This document shows positions 8,377 to 18,296 of a stretch of 64,000 bases of DNA, piece after piece. The notes beneath the pieces were generated by a model. It had not been told where the DNA came from. It searched no databases and saw nothing but the letters and a program-made list of their open reading frames with translations. Source of the DNA: Acinetobacter calcoaceticus (GTDB taxonomy: Bacteria; Pseudomonadota; Gammaproteobacteria; Pseudomonadales; Moraxellaceae). The position numbers were made by a program, and so were the translations under genes. Where the stretch lies: NCBI RefSeq assembly GCF_900520355.1, contig NZ_LS999521.1, forward strand, positions 3,038,001 through 3,102,000. Reading direction: 5' to 3'. How positions within the stretch are numbered: the first letter of the stretch is position 1; every line of letters begins with the position of its first letter.

Positions 8377-10245
8377 ATGGCAATTCCACAACATACGATT
8401 GATCAAATTTTAGATCGCACAGATATTGTCGATTTGATTGGTCAGCGTGTGAAACTGAAAAAGACGGGACGTACATATTCCGGCTGTTGCCCTTTTCATC
8501 AAGAAAAATCCCCATCGTTCCATGTCTATCGAGACAAGCAGTATTATCACTGCTTTGGCTGTCAGGCTAATGGTAACGCGATCCGTTTTCTGATGGATAT
8601 TGATAACCGAAACTTCATAGATGTTATGAAGGAGTTATCGAGTAGCGCTGGAGTCGAATTACCCAAAGATAATACCGAAAATAAAAAACTGTCTTATACC
8701 CGTCAGGTGACGAAGCCACCAGTTGCTAAAGCAAGTACGGCGGAGCCCGCGGTTCCTCAGCAATCAATAGATGAAAGTTATAACACGCTTGAACCTGTAT
8801 TTTTTGATGACCCTTTTGCCCAATTTGAACAGCCTTTTAACTTTGAGGAACCAGTTCAAGAAGGTAATTTATATGACTTACTGGAAAATATTGCTCAGTT
8901 CTATGAACATCAGTTACCTAATAGTCAAAAGGCAAAAAAATACTTTAAACAACGTGGTTTAAGCAATCAGACTATTCAATTTTGGCGCTTGGGCTATGCG
9001 CCAGAAGACTGGCAACACTTAGAAAAAGCTTTTCCTTATGACATTGATGGTTTAAAACAACTTGGACTTATCCGTTCAAGCGATAATGGTCGTGATTTTG
9101 ACTTATTACGTGACCGTGTCATTTTCCCCATCCGAGACCCTAAAGGTCGCGTCGTTGGTTTTGGTGGTCGTGCTTTAAATGATGAGATCAAGCCCAAATA
9201 CATTAACTCGCCAGACTCAGAAGTCTTTCATAAAAATCAGCTACTTTACGGGCTTTATGAAGGTAGAAAACTCAAATCTAGCGACTGGTTAATGGTTGAA
9301 GGCTATATGGATGTCATTGCGCTTCAGCAGTATGGCATTACAGGGGCTGTAGCGACTTTAGGAACTGCAAGTAATACAGAACACCTTAATATTTTATTTA
9401 AACAAAATAGCCGTATTACTATTGCTTTTGATGGTGATGCTGCGGGTCAAAAAGCAGCACGTAGAACTTTAGAAATTGCTTTACCACTTCTCAATGATGG
9501 TCGCGAACTCAAATTTTTCGTACTACCGAATGATCATGACCCCGACTCTCTGATCCGTCGTGAAGGGCTTGAAAATTTCCAAAAACTATTACAACAAGCC
9601 CCTCTTTTGTCTGATTTTGTCTTTGCTCATTTAACAGGTCAACACGACATTAGTACCCCTGAAGGCAAAAGCTTGGTCATGGGAGAACTCAGAGAACTGA
9701 CTGAACTATTACCCAAACAGGGTTCGTTCCGTTATTTACTCAATCAATCTTTCCGTGAAAAACTCGGATTGGGTAAACGTTTTACACCACAAATCAGCCA
9801 TGATGCCTCGCTCTCATTTAACATTCATACTAAAGATGAAGACTTTGCGATTGCAATTTTGATGCACCACCCTTTTCTTTATATTCATTTTGAAGGGTTA
9901 CGTGCCTATATTCATCAATATGAGCTGTTGGCAAAAGTACTGGCTATTTTAAATCGTATTTTTGATGACTTACCTGATGATCAAGAGCTAGCAACTTATT
10001 ATGTGCTCGGCGCTTGTAGTAGTTATTGTCATGAAATTGCCGATATTATGCAAAGAACCAATATTCAGGCATTAACACAAGCACCTGAAGTGGCAGATAA
10101 GTTAGCCCAAGAATATGCTTTAGGCCTAAAAGAAAGGTATTTACGTCAGAAGCTTAAGTCACCGATTTCTCTGATTGAATCAAGAAATTTAAGACAACAG
10201 CTTAATGAATTAACCAAACAAATTAGTTTAAGACTGTTATCTTAA
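8377..10245 (+). CDS. dnaG: DNA primase
   Basis: It synthesises RNA primers at the replication fork. At 622 residues it is slightly longer than E. coli DnaG (581). The CHC2 zinc finger uses Cys38, His41, Cys59 and Cys62. A Ser/Pro/Phe-rich linker of about 60 residues (105-165) separates it from the catalytic core, which contains FGGRALN and the TOPRIM motifs [10 protein letters not shown] and [11 protein letters not shown]. The C-terminal domain should bind DnaB helicase. The rpsU-dnaG-rpoD arrangement of enterobacteria is absent: bamD is upstream and hemA converges, the two stop codons overlapping by 4 bases. Confidence 0.97.
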   Translation: MAIPQHTIDQILDRTDIVDLIGQRVKLKKTGRTYSGCCPFHQEKSPSFHVYRDKQYYHCFGCQANGNAIRFLMDIDNRNFIDVMKELSSSAGVELPKDNTENKKLSYTRQVTKPPVAKASTAEPAVPQQSIDESYNTLEPVFFDDPFAQFEQPFNFEEPVQEGNLYDLLENIAQFYEHQLPNSQKAKKYFKQRGLSNQTIQFWRLGYAPEDWQHLEKAFPYDIDGLKQLGLIRSSDNGRDFDLLRDRVIFPIRDPKGRVVGFGGRALNDEIKPKYINSPDSEVFHKNQLLYGLYEGRKLKSSDWLMVEGYMDVIALQQYGITGAVATLGTASNTEHLNILFKQNSRITIAFDGDAAGQKAARRTLEIALPLLNDGRELKFFVLPNDHDPDSLIRREGLENFQKLLQQAPLLSDFVFAHLTGQHDISTPEGKSLVMGELRELTELLPKQGSFRYLLNQSFREKLGLGKRFTPQISHDASLSFNIHTKDEDFAIAILMHHPFLYIHFEGLRAYIHQYELLAKVLAILNRIFDDLPDDQELATYYVLGACSSYCHEIADIMQRTNIQALTQAPEVADKLAQEYALGLKERYLRQKLKSPISLIESRNLRQQLNELTKQISLRLLS

Positions 10246-11525
10246 TGTTTTGGCTTACGCTCATGATCAAACACATCCTGTAAATGCTGTTGTAACCATT
10301 CAAAATAATCAGGATTTTCTGCCTTAGCAGCTTCGCGTAGCAAGATAGATGTTGGATGCATAAGCTTTTGCGTCAAACGATGCGCGAATTGCTGTAAGAC
10401 CTGCTCAGCATTCTCACCGTGATGCAAAGCCTCTAATGCATGAGTAAGCTCTTGTTGACTAACTTCTTCACTATGTTGGCGGTAAGCATGAATTGTGCTG
10501 CCTGCCTCTTTAACTTTTTGATGAGTAATAAGCTGAGTAGCTAATTGATTCACCATTACTTCCGCTTCAACAGCCGCCTGACGTCTTTGAGCGAGGTTTT
10601 CTTCAATCACACTTTGTAAATCATCAACCCCATACAAATAGACACCATCAAGCGCTTCAATTTTAGGATCTATATCACGGGGCACAGCTAAATCAACCAT
10701 TAACATTTGTTGATAGCGACGTTTCTTTAATGCGGCCTTAACATCCTGATAAGCAATCACTTGATATAAACTACCAGTACAGCTCGACACAACATCAGCA
10801 CGATACAAGTTTTCAGCCAATGTTGAAAAATCAATAATTTCAACTTCAACCTGATGTGAAATCTCTTGAGCCAGTTGGTCAGCACGCTCACGGCTACGAT
10901 TACAAATAATAATTTTGGCGACGCCCATTTCAGCCAAATGTTTAGCAACCAAGGTATTCATCTCACCCGCCGCGACGACCATCACAGTAATTTTTTCGGG
11001 TTTACTAAAAACCTGTAAAGCTAATTGTGCAACTGCATACCCCATCGAAACGGCATGGCTGCCCACCGCAGTTTCGGAACGTACACGTTTAGCAGCATAA
11101 AAAGCATATTCAAAAACACTGTTTAATTCAGGAGAGACCGCTTGGGCTTCTTTAGACAATGCTAAAGCACTTTTCACCTGCCCTAAAATTTGCGGCTCAC
11201 CTAGCATGAGAGAGTCTAGACCACTCGCTACTCGCATTAAATGTGTAATTGCCTGCGTGTTCTCGTAACGATAAACATGATGAACTAAGTGCTTTACATC
11301 AATATTATTGGCATCGGCTAACCATTTCAGAAGGCTTTCGGCATTTTCCGCCATGGCATAAACTTCTGTGCGGTTACACGTCGAGACGACCACCAAATCC
11401 TTTAAGCTTTGGTTATGGTTTTGTTCGGCTAGCAAACGACTTAATCGCTCTGCATTGAAAGCAATTTTTTCGCGGAGTTCGACAGAAGCTGTTTGATGGT
11501 TGACACCCAATGCAAAGAAAGACAT
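10242..11525 (-). CDS. hemA: Glutamyl-tRNA reductase
   Basis: First committed enzyme of C5-pathway tetrapyrrole synthesis, reducing Glu-tRNA(Glu) to glutamate-1-semialdehyde with NADPH. The catalytic Cys50 lies in [11 protein letters not shown]. The dimer/active-site segment [17 protein letters not shown], the NADPH-binding region [10 protein letters not shown] and the C-terminal helical dimerisation domain are all present. The 427 residues match the family length. It is divergent from the TPR-protein gene across 79 bp. The gene next to it in many proteobacteria (prfA) is not here. Confidence 0.97.
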   Translation of the reverse strand: MSFFALGVNHQTASVELREKIAFNAERLSRLLAEQNHNQSLKDLVVVSTCNRTEVYAMAENAESLLKWLADANNIDVKHLVHHVYRYENTQAITHLMRVASGLDSLMLGEPQILGQVKSALALSKEAQAVSPELNSVFEYAFYAAKRVRSETAVGSHAVSMGYAVAQLALQVFSKPEKITVMVVAAGEMNTLVAKHLAEMGVAKIIICNRSRERADQLAQEISHQVEVEIIDFSTLAENLYRADVVSSCTGSLYQVIAYQDVKAALKKRRYQQMLMVDLAVPRDIDPKIEALDGVYLYGVDDLQSVIEENLAQRRQAAVEAEVMVNQLATQLITHQKVKEAGSTIHAYRQHSEEVSQQELTHALEALHHGENAEQVLQQFAHRLTQKLMHPTSILLREAAKAENPDYFEWLQQHLQDVFDHERKPKH

Positions 11526-11604
11526 ATCAGATCATCATTTCGCTAAATTTATGCTATTGTGCAACATCGGTGTCATAAAAAGCATTACTTTGGATCAATA
11601 AAAA

Positions 11605-13323
11605 TTGCGTCAAATGAATAGCCGTATTAATTTTAACGGTGCTTCGATAAGACAGTATTCTACCACATTCTTATTGTTAGGTAGCATGTCCTCGCATGTC
11701 TATGCACGTCCTGTGCAAGAGACCTATACCGTGCATTCATTTGATCAGGCATTAGAGCAGACTATGGTCGCTGAATTTGCGCTGGCTTATGATGATATTC
11801 CTAACGCTTTGCACAATTACACAGTGCTCGCAATTAAAAGTAACTCTACTTCAATTAAACAGCGAGCTTTGGACGTTGCCCTTGAATATAATGATTTTCA
11901 AGCCGCTTTAAACATTGCTACACATTGGGTAGCCCAAGAACCCAAAGATGTGCCTGCTTTATTCTATTTGTCACATATTGCCTTAAAAACACATGAATAC
12001 CAGCTTGCTGCTGAAACATTAGATAAAATTTTAAAAATAGATCCAACTGCCGATTTAGAACAAATTTTAGCGAGTATTGCCCCGGAAAACGCTCAAGATC
12101 GAGATGTATTATTAACAGCTTTACGTTCTAGTGCAGAAAAAGACAACCCTTCTATTTTAGCCCTCATCGCCAACTTAGAAGCCCAAAATGGCCAATTAGA
12201 ATCTGCTTTAACCAACATTAACAAAGCATTACGCCGACGTCCTAAAGTGACGAGCTTTATTTTAATGAAAGCAAATCTACTCATTGCTCTTAGCGATCAA
12301 GAAGGTGCGCTTAAATGGTATGCAAAATCCAGCCGTAAATATAAGAAAAATTTAGACATTCGTTTAGCTGAAATCCGCTATCTCATACAACTTAATCAAT
12401 CTCAACTGGCTTTAGAAAAGCTTGAAAATGTTATAGAAGCTAATCCTAAAGCTGAAGAAGCATTGTTTATTGCAGGCTTAACCAGTATCGATTTAAAGCA
12501 ATATGACAAGGCAGAACAATATCTTGTAGACCTACGAAACTCTGCAAAATATCAAAATGAAGCCTATTACTACTTAGCAATTAATGCTGAACGTAAACAG
12601 CATTATGAAACCGCAAAAGCTTACTATCGTTTGGTTGATGGCAGTTTATACGTAGTTTCCAGACGCAATCTGATTGCAATATATGATAAACAAGAAAACT
12701 TAAATGATGCTTTACGGTTCCTCACTCAAGAACGCGTAAATTATCCCCAACACGCAAGTTTCTTATATCAAGCTCAAGCTGAAATCTTAAAGAAAATGGG
12801 CAATAAAAAAGCTGCTTTAAATTTATTAGATGAAGCGATAAAGAATTTACCGGATGATCCGGAACTCATTTACGCAGAAGTTTTATTACTTGATCCATAT
12901 ACTGACCGCGATAAACTCGACAAAACATTAAAGCAATTATTACAACTTGAGCCTAACAGTCCAACTTACCTAAATGCATATGCCTATACACTAGCCTTAC
13001 AAAATCGTAGGTTAAAAGAAGCACGTCAATATGCAGAGCAAGCTTTAGAATATGCACCGGAACAAGCTTCTATTCTGGATACGCTTGGCTATATTGCATT
13101 TTTACAGAATGATTATGAAGCTGCGGCGGAGGCTTTAGGTAAAGCTTATGAACTTAGCCATAATATAAATATTGGCGTTCGTTATGCTAAAGCATTGTAT
13201 ATGCAAGGATCATTAACTCAATTTAGCGCTGTGTTACAACAACTGAAACAAAAACATGCCAATGATCCACAATTACAACAGCTTGATGCGTTAATTTTAC
13301 CTACATCTGCAAAAAAGAGTTAA
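11605..13323 (+). CDS. Tetratricopeptide-repeat protein upstream of lolB
   Basis: A 572-residue protein with at least ten TPR-like helical pairs from residue about 55 to the end (for example YQLAAETLDKILKIDP, YETAKAYYRLVDGS, RLKEARQYAEQALEYAP). The first 35 residues contain a hydrophobic stretch ending SHVYA, which looks like a signal peptide, so it is probably periplasmic or outer-membrane associated. The start is uncertain: TTG at 11605 has a weak GGAT site, while the ATG at 11614 is three codons downstream. A TPR protein in this place before lolB and ispE is also seen in pseudomonads. Its function is unknown; LolB-linked envelope work is a guess. Confidence 0.85.
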   Translation: MRQMNSRINFNGASIRQYSTTFLLLGSMSSHVYARPVQETYTVHSFDQALEQTMVAEFALAYDDIPNALHNYTVLAIKSNSTSIKQRALDVALEYNDFQAALNIATHWVAQEPKDVPALFYLSHIALKTHEYQLAAETLDKILKIDPTADLEQILASIAPENAQDRDVLLTALRSSAEKDNPSILALIANLEAQNGQLESALTNINKALRRRPKVTSFILMKANLLIALSDQEGALKWYAKSSRKYKKNLDIRLAEIRYLIQLNQSQLALEKLENVIEANPKAEEALFIAGLTSIDLKQYDKAEQYLVDLRNSAKYQNEAYYYLAINAERKQHYETAKAYYRLVDGSLYVVSRRNLIAIYDKQENLNDALRFLTQERVNYPQHASFLYQAQAEILKKMGNKKAALNLLDEAIKNLPDDPELIYAEVLLLDPYTDRDKLDKTLKQLLQLEPNSPTYLNAYAYTLALQNRRLKEARQYAEQALEYAPEQASILDTLGYIAFLQNDYEAAAEALGKAYELSHNINIGVRYAKALYMQGSLTQFSAVLQQLKQKHANDPQLQQLDALILPTSAKKS

Positions 13324-13327
13324 ATAT

Positions 13328-13906
13328 ATGAGCAAATTTGCCCAACTGTGCACAGCGATCTGTGGGTCAAGTGTATTATTTCTAACCGGTTGTCAGCATT
13401 TTACTCAACCTAAATCCGCGGTTACCCAACAAGTTCAAGACGAAAAACACTTTAATTTACAAGGTAAGATTGGGGTTCGCACGCCCCAGCAAACTGGTAG
13501 TGCTTTTTTCACTTGGGTTCAACAACAAGATAATTTTGATATTGAATTAAGCGGCATTTTAGGGGTAGGAAAAACCCAAATTCAGGGCAAACCTGGCGAA
13601 GTGAAGTTAAATAGTGCAAAAACTGGATTAATTACTGCCGCCTCTCCAGAAGAACTTTTAGAGCGTGCAACGGGTTGGCAAGCACCCATTACTCATTTAA
13701 CGAGCTGGATTTTGGCTAAACCTGCAACGTTAAGTGCTCAGATCACTAAAGATAATGAAAATCGTGTAAACCAACTCATTGAAGACGGCTGGACAGTTAA
13801 TTTCAGTTATGATGGCGAACAAACTTTGCCAAACAAACTAGTTTTAAAGCAAGCTCTTGCTGAAGATAAAGAAAACCGTATTACAATGGTCATCCAAAAC
13901 CGCTAA
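13328..13906 (+). CDS. lolB: Outer-membrane lipoprotein LolB
   Basis: LolB receives lipoproteins from the periplasmic carrier LolA and inserts them into the outer membrane. It has 192 residues. The lipobox LTGC places the lipidated Cys22 and is followed by QH, not Asp, consistent with outer-membrane sorting. The family signatures GKIGVRTPQQTGSAFFTW and LSGILGVGKTQIQG, and the ATGWQAPITHLTSWILAKP region, are visible. It starts 4 bp after the TPR gene and is followed by ispE after 18 bp, the usual lolB-ispE-tRNA-prs order of gammaproteobacteria. Confidence 0.93.
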   Translation: MSKFAQLCTAICGSSVLFLTGCQHFTQPKSAVTQQVQDEKHFNLQGKIGVRTPQQTGSAFFTWVQQQDNFDIELSGILGVGKTQIQGKPGEVKLNSAKTGLITAASPEELLERATGWQAPITHLTSWILAKPATLSAQITKDNENRVNQLIEDGWTVNFSYDGEQTLPNKLVLKQALAEDKENRITMVIQNR

Positions 13907-13924
13907 GTCTAATTATATAAATCT

Positions 13925-14758
13925 ATGATTCGAGTTCCTTCTCCAGCTAAGCTCAACCTGTTTTTACATATTACAGGACGTCGTGAAAATGGTTATCATG
14001 AATTACAAACCATTTTCCAACTCATTGATTTATATGACTGGATGATATTTACCCCCACTCTGGATGAACAAATCGAAATTGATGGATTGAGTGAAGTTCA
14101 ACCTGAAGAAAACCTGATTTATCGGGCTGCTCAAATACTAAGACCGCATGCAAAAAAAATCTGCGGTCTAAACATCAAAATTGAAAAAAATATTCCAATG
14201 GGTGCTGGTCTGGGCGGAGGTTCATCCAATGCTGCCACAACCCTGATTGTGTTAAATCAATTATGGGAATGTGGCCTCAATCAAGAACAACTTGCAGACT
14301 ATGGTGTAAAGCTTGGTGCCGATGTTCCTATTTTTATTTATGGTAAAAATGCATGGGCTGAAGGTATTGGTGAACATTTATCATTCATAGACTTAGATCA
14401 AAAACAGTTCATTATTTTAAAACCTGATTGTTTTATCAGCACTCAATTGCTTTTTTCACAAAAAACATTGACAAGAGACTCTAAGACCACTAAATTTTGC
14501 GCCTATCAGTTAGAACCTTCTAATTTTGGAAATAACTTTGAGCCATTAGCTCGACAGTTTTACCCTGAAGTAGAAGAAGCAATGCGATATTTAGACCAGT
14601 TTGGTCAAGCAAAGCTTACAGGTACAGGTGCTTGTGTTTTTATTGAAGTAACGAATGAAATGAATATTGATGAAATTCTTAACCATTCGCCATGTAAATC
14701 TTACTTGGTAAATAGTTTAAAAGAATCTCCTCTTAATCATTTTAAGGTTACACGTTAG
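13925..14758 (+). CDS. ispE: 4-diphosphocytidyl-2-C-methyl-D-erythritol kinase
   Basis: A GHMP-family kinase that phosphorylates the 2-hydroxyl of CDP-methylerythritol in the non-mevalonate isoprenoid pathway. The start PSPAKLNLFLHITGRR carries the substrate-binding Lys-Asn pair. The glycine-rich ATP loop PMGAGLGGGSSNAAT is at about residues 89-103, and the last GHMP motif is KLTGTGACVF near 236. 277 residues is normal. The TAG stop codon lies inside the 5' end of the first tRNA-Gln gene, so tRNA processing must cut the ispE mRNA right at its end. Confidence 0.96.
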   Translation: MIRVPSPAKLNLFLHITGRRENGYHELQTIFQLIDLYDWMIFTPTLDEQIEIDGLSEVQPEENLIYRAAQILRPHAKKICGLNIKIEKNIPMGAGLGGGSSNAATTLIVLNQLWECGLNQEQLADYGVKLGADVPIFIYGKNAWAEGIGEHLSFIDLDQKQFIILKPDCFISTQLLFSQKTLTRDSKTTKFCAYQLEPSNFGNNFEPLARQFYPEVEEAMRYLDQFGQAKLTGTGACVFIEVTNEMNIDEILNHSPCKSYLVNSLKESPLNHFKVTR

Positions 14759-14831
14759 GGGCGTCGCCAAGTGGTAAGGCACCGGGTTTTGATCTCGGCA
14801 TCCGTTGGTTCGAATCCAGCCGCCCCTGCCA
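14757..14831 (+). tRNA. tRNA-Gln (TTG), copy 1
   Basis: A cloverleaf of 75 nt with encoded CCA. The acceptor stem is AGGGGCG/CGCCCCT and the anticodon loop TTTTGAT within CCGGG/CTCGG gives TTG. The first two bases are the last two bases of the ispE TAG stop codon. Identical to the three copies that follow. Confidence 0.95.
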
Positions 14832-14857
14832 ACCTCACCTGTAATGATGATTATATT

Positions 14858-14932
14858 AGGGGCGTCGCCAAGTGGTAAGGCACCGGGTTTTGATCTCGGC
14901 ATCCGTTGGTTCGAATCCAGCCGCCCCTGCCA
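14858..14932 (+). tRNA. tRNA-Gln (TTG), copy 2
   Basis: Identical over 75 nt to copy 1, after a 26-bp spacer with no promoter-like sequence, so it is probably read in the same transcript. Confidence 0.95.
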
Positions 14933-14952
14933 TCATATATATCATCGAATTT

Positions 14953-15027
14953 AGGGGCGTCGCCAAGTGGTAAGGCACCGGGTTTTGATCTCGGCATCCG
15001 TTGGTTCGAATCCAGCCGCCCCTGCCA
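14953..15027 (+). tRNA. tRNA-Gln (TTG), copy 3
   Basis: Identical over 75 nt to copies 1 and 2; the spacer is 20 bp of AT-rich DNA. Confidence 0.95.
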
Positions 15028-15078
15028 TTCTCTTATTTTAAAGACAGACTTAATTGCTATGCTTTTTGTTGATTAATC

Positions 15079-15107
15079 TTGACATTGCATTGCAAAAATA
15101 TTAAAGT
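15079..15107 (+). promoter_or_regulatory. Sigma-70 promoter for tRNA-Gln copy 4 and prs
   Basis: A consensus -35 box TTGACA (15079-15084), a 17-bp spacer and a weaker -10 box TAAAGT (15102-15107) lie in the 91-bp gap before the fourth tRNA-Gln. This would allow tRNA copy 4 and prs to be transcribed separately from the ispE unit. Confidence 0.5.
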
Positions 15108-15118
15108 TCTGCCGCATT

Positions 15119-15193
15119 AGGGGCGTCGCCAAGTGGTAAGGCACCGGGTTTTGATCTCGGCATCCGTTGGTTCGAATCCAGCCGCCCCTGCCA
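15119..15193 (+). tRNA. tRNA-Gln (TTG), copy 4
   Basis: Identical over 75 nt to the other three copies, 36 bp upstream of the prs start codon and probably co-transcribed with it. Confidence 0.95.
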
Positions 15194-15229
15194 TCTATTT
15201 AATTACATACCAACCGCCAAGGGTGCTTC

Positions 15230-16180
15230 ATGCCCAATCTTGTCGTTTTTAGTGGAAATGCTCATCCACAGTTCGCTCAAAAAGTCGTAAGTCACTTACA
15301 TATCCCTCTAGGTGCTGCATCAGTCGGTCACTTTTCTGATGGAGAAATTTCAGTAGAAATTACTGAAAATGTTCGTGGTAAAGACGTATTTATCGTTCAG
15401 CCTACTTGTGCCCCTACCAATGATAACCTTATGGAAATCTTGGTTATGGCAGATGCTTTGCGTCGTGCAAGTGCTGGTCGTATTACAGCCGTTATCCCTT
15501 ATTTTGGTTATGCTCGCCAAGACCGTCGCCCACGTTCTGCACGTGTGCCGATTACAGCTAAAGTTGTTGCAGACATGCTTACCACTGTTGGTATTGATCG
15601 TGTCGTAATGATTGACTTACATGCTGACCAAATTCAGGGTTTCTTCGATATTCCAGTCGACAACATCTATGGTACTCCTGCTTTGCTTGCTGACTTACGT
15701 CAACAATCGCATGATAACCTTATGGTGGTTTCTCCTGACGTTGGTGGCGTAGTACGTGCTCGTGCCGTTGCCAAACAGATGGGTGACATCGATTTAGCAA
15801 TTATTGATAAACGTCGTCAAAAAGCCAATGAATCGCAAGTTATGCATTTAATTGGTGACGTAAAAGATCGTGATTGCGTTATCGTAGATGACATGGTTGA
15901 TACTGCCGGTACATTGTGTAAAGCAGCTGATGCGCTTAAGCAATTTGGTGCACGCCGTGTAGTTGCATACGCAACTCACCCTGTACTTTCTGGCAAGGCT
16001 ATTGAAAACTTACGTAATTCAGTTATTGATGAATTAGTTGTCACTGACACTATTCCTCTTTCTGAAGAAGCATTAACCTTGGGCAAAATCCGTCAGGTTT
16101 CTGTTGCTAGCATGGTTGCTGAAACGATTCGTCGTATTAATAACGAAGAATCTATCAGTGCGATGTTCGATAGTTTATAA
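15230..16180 (+). CDS. prs: Ribose-phosphate pyrophosphokinase (PRPP synthetase)
   Basis: It transfers pyrophosphate from ATP to ribose-5-phosphate, giving PRPP for purines, pyrimidines, histidine, tryptophan and NAD. The 316 residues match class I enzymes. Visible motifs are [10 protein letters not shown], the ATP-binding FGYARQDRR, the Mg/regulatory flexible loop DKRRQKANE, and the PRPP-binding loop [15 protein letters not shown] (about residues 215-229). AAGGGTG precedes the ATG. It follows tRNA-Gln copy 4 directly and is separated from rplY by a terminator. Confidence 0.97.
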   Translation: MPNLVVFSGNAHPQFAQKVVSHLHIPLGAASVGHFSDGEISVEITENVRGKDVFIVQPTCAPTNDNLMEILVMADALRRASAGRITAVIPYFGYARQDRRPRSARVPITAKVVADMLTTVGIDRVVMIDLHADQIQGFFDIPVDNIYGTPALLADLRQQSHDNLMVVSPDVGGVVRARAVAKQMGDIDLAIIDKRRQKANESQVMHLIGDVKDRDCVIVDDMVDTAGTLCKAADALKQFGARRVVAYATHPVLSGKAIENLRNSVIDELVVTDTIPLSEEALTLGKIRQVSVASMVAETIRRINNEESISAMFDSL

Positions 16181-16196
16181 TACTGCAGCTTTTATG

Positions 16197-16224
16197 AACC
16201 CTGGCCTTGGCTGGGGTTTTCTAT
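16197..16224 (+). terminator. Intrinsic terminator or attenuator between prs and rplY
   Basis: A 10-bp stem with two wobble pairs (AACCCUGGCC with GGCUGGGGUU) and a T-rich tail lies 17 bases past the prs stop and 54 bases before rplY. It probably ends most prs transcripts. Confidence 0.7.
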
Positions 16225-16275
16225 CACTAAACTGGTCGCAAGTTTAGTCTATTTAACTTTAATGAGGATTTACTC

Positions 16276-16572
16276 ATGTCAAACTTCGTATTAAACGCTC
16301 AAGCGCGTGCTGAAGACAAACAAGGGAAAGGTGCGAGCCGCCGCCTTCGTCACGAAGCATTAATTCCAGCTATCATTTATGGTGGCGATGCTGAGCCTGT
16401 AGCTATTACTTTAGAACTTCGTCAGCTTGTAAAAGCTTTAGAAAACAATGCTTTCTTTGAAGAAGTTATAGAAATCCAAGTGGGCGACAAAGTTGAAAAC
16501 GTTAAAATCCAAGCGTTACAACGTCACCCAGCTAAAAATACTCCTATGCACGCTGACTTCAAACGCGCATAA
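16276..16572 (+). CDS. rplY: 50S ribosomal protein L25 (short form)
   Basis: It binds 5S rRNA in the large subunit. At 98 residues this is the single-domain form as in E. coli (94), without the C-terminal TL5/CTC domain of longer homologues. Recognisable segments are [21 protein letters not shown] at the N-terminus and [16 protein letters not shown] at the end. pth follows after 20 bp, and the two form an operon. Confidence 0.93.
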   Translation: MSNFVLNAQARAEDKQGKGASRRLRHEALIPAIIYGGDAEPVAITLELRQLVKALENNAFFEEVIEIQVGDKVENVKIQALQRHPAKNTPMHADFKRA

Positions 16573-16592
16573 GTGTTGAAAGGCGTAGATTA

Positions 16593-17174
16593 GTGTCAAA
16601 TATTTCGCTAATTGTTGGTTTGGGCAATCCTGGTTCAGAATATGCCCAGACCCGCCATAATGCAGGCTTTTGGTTCATTGAACAGCTTGCTAATAAATAT
16701 GGCATTACATTAAAAAATGATCCGAAATTTCACGGAATCAGCGGACGTGGTAATATAGAAGGACACGATGTCCGTCTACTTCTACCCACTACATTTATGA
16801 ACCGTTCTGGACAAAGTGTAGTTCCATTTGTAAAATTTTATCAAATTGCTCCCGAAGCAATTTTGATTGCTCATGATGAACTTGATATGAACCCTGGTGT
16901 AATTCGTCTTAAAACAGGCGGTGGACATGGTGGTCATAACGGTTTACGTGACATTGTTCCTCATATTGGTCCAAATTTTCATCGTTTACGTATTGGTATC
17001 GGACATCCTGGCTCGAAAGAGAGAGTTTCAGGTCACGTACTTGGCAAAGCACCAAGTAGTGAACAAAGTCTGATGGATGCAGCAATTGACCATGCCCTCT
17101 CTAAAGTGAAACTTCTTGTTCAAGGTCAAGTTCCACAGGCCATGAATCAAATTAATGCGTATAAACCCACTTAA
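16593..17174 (+). CDS. pth: Peptidyl-tRNA hydrolase
   Basis: It recycles peptidyl-tRNAs that drop off ribosomes by cutting the ester bond. 193 residues, the normal size. The motifs GLGNPGSEYAQTRHNAGF (with the catalytic His) and PTTFMNRSGQSV, plus HDELDMNPGVIRLKTGGGHGGHNGL, are all complete. It begins with GTG at 16593, supported by AAAGG 9 bases upstream. The rplY-pth order is conserved in many proteobacteria; ychF is not next to it here. Confidence 0.97.
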   Translation: MSNISLIVGLGNPGSEYAQTRHNAGFWFIEQLANKYGITLKNDPKFHGISGRGNIEGHDVRLLLPTTFMNRSGQSVVPFVKFYQIAPEAILIAHDELDMNPGVIRLKTGGGHGGHNGLRDIVPHIGPNFHRLRIGIGHPGSKERVSGHVLGKAPSSEQSLMDAAIDHALSKVKLLVQGQVPQAMNQINAYKPT

Positions 17175-17307
17175 ATTGTTGAACAATCAAGCTTGCTATC
17201 TTGCTTTTTTAGGAGCAAAATGCGCATCAGTCACTTTGCCCACAGCAAAAGAGCTATAGATTTCACCATAAGATCTTAATCTTAGGTCTACTCAGGAGAC
17301 GCTAGCC

Positions 17308-17688
17308 ATGCTATCTCGTTTATTAAAATGCAAAATTCACCGTGCAGTTGTAACCCATGCTGAACTTCACTATGAAGGTTCTTGTGCAATTGATGGCGTA
17401 TTGATGGACTTAGCTGGTATTCGTGAATATGAAGAAATTCATGTTTGGAATGTAACTAATGGCAAACGCTTCACGACCTACGCGATTCGTGGTGAAGATA
17501 ACTCTGGAATTATTTCAGTAAATGGCGGCGCTGCACATCAAGCAGATGTCGGCGATTTAGTGATTATTGCTACGTTTGGCGATTTTACTGAAGCTGAAGC
17601 AAATATTCATAAACCACGTTTGGTATATGCAAATCCAAATAATACAGTTAACCACACAGCGAATTGTATTCCTGTTCAAGTTGCTTAA
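17308..17688 (+). CDS. panD: Aspartate 1-decarboxylase
   Basis: A pyruvoyl enzyme making beta-alanine from aspartate for pantothenate. The proenzyme cleaves itself between Gly24 and Ser25 in [10 protein letters not shown], and Ser25 becomes the pyruvoyl group. 126 residues is standard. CAGGAG provides the ribosome site. The 133-bp gap after pth includes a small dyad (TAAGA/TCTTA near 17271), perhaps a leader structure. A terminator follows the gene. The other pan genes are not here apart from coaX at 49312. Confidence 0.95.
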   Translation: MLSRLLKCKIHRAVVTHAELHYEGSCAIDGVLMDLAGIREYEEIHVWNVTNGKRFTTYAIRGEDNSGIISVNGGAAHQADVGDLVIIATFGDFTEAEANIHKPRLVYANPNNTVNHTANCIPVQVA

Positions 17689-17703
17689 CTTATTCTAAGA
17701 ATA

Positions 17704-17731
17704 AAAAAAGCCCGCATTGACGGGCTTTTAT
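17704..17731. terminator. Bidirectional terminator between panD and the GDYXXLXY gene
   Basis: A 9-bp stem (AAAAGCCCG / CGGGCTTTT, 17706-17729) with A and T runs on either side serves both convergent genes. Confidence 0.85.
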
Positions 17732-17744
17732 AATTTTATAAATC

Positions 17745-18296
17745 CTAAATAGTTCCTTCCCACCAGTTCTTTTGCTGTTTGCAATTTAAAGGTTGAAGTT
17801 GTTCTCCTCGTAAATCAAATAGAATCGCCTCTCCTTTTGGGTTTACTTTAAATTCGGCATATTTGGCTTTTTCATAACATTGAGCTAGACCTTCTGCAAA
17901 TAAGAAACTGCGAGATGCAGGATACAAAGCCTGAAAACGATTTTCAGGATTTTTTAAAATTAAACTTTGCCCAGCATATGAATTATTGATATCTAAAATT
18001 GTACGAACTACACGATTTTTTGAATCCAAAATAACTTTTGCTGGAATGGAAGAACGATTAAAAATCACTTGATCTAAAGCTTCGCTCTCACTCCCTGCAA
18101 GAGCTTTGAGAGATTGTAAATTTAATTCATAAGCCAGTGCCATATAGTCACCTTGTAAAATTGAACGAGGATCAACTGGTTTAAGCTCAATGAAAATACT
18201 TTTACTATGGCGCAGATGCCACTCATTTTTTGCTACCAATCCTGCAAAGAACAATATGGTAACTAGTGCAAGAATAAGAGAAAAATATTTCTTCAT
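17745..18296 (-). CDS. GDYXXLXY domain membrane-anchored protein
   Basis: A 183-residue protein with one N-terminal transmembrane segment (residues 7-22) and a periplasmic domain. It carries the signature GDYMALAYEL (about residues 49-58) that names the GDYXXLXY family, plus the upstream ELKPVDPRSILQ stretch that is usual there. Its start overlaps the end of the DUF2157 gene by four bases (ATGA), so the two are translationally coupled. The pair is common and conserved, but its role is not established. Family recognition is confident; function is unknown. Confidence 0.85.
   Translation of the reverse strand: MKKYFSLILALVTILFFAGLVAKNEWHLRHSKSIFIELKPVDPRSILQGDYMALAYELNLQSLKALAGSESEALDQVIFNRSSIPAKVILDSKNRVVRTILDINNSYAGQSLILKNPENRFQALYPASRSFLFAEGLAQCYEKAKYAEFKVNPKGEAILFDLRGEQLQPLNCKQQKNWWEGTI

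Noticed and set aside
14717..14902. A 61-codon minus-strand frame over the tRNA-Gln genes
   Set aside because: It reads through tRNA sequence in antisense and is an artefact of the tRNA repeats.
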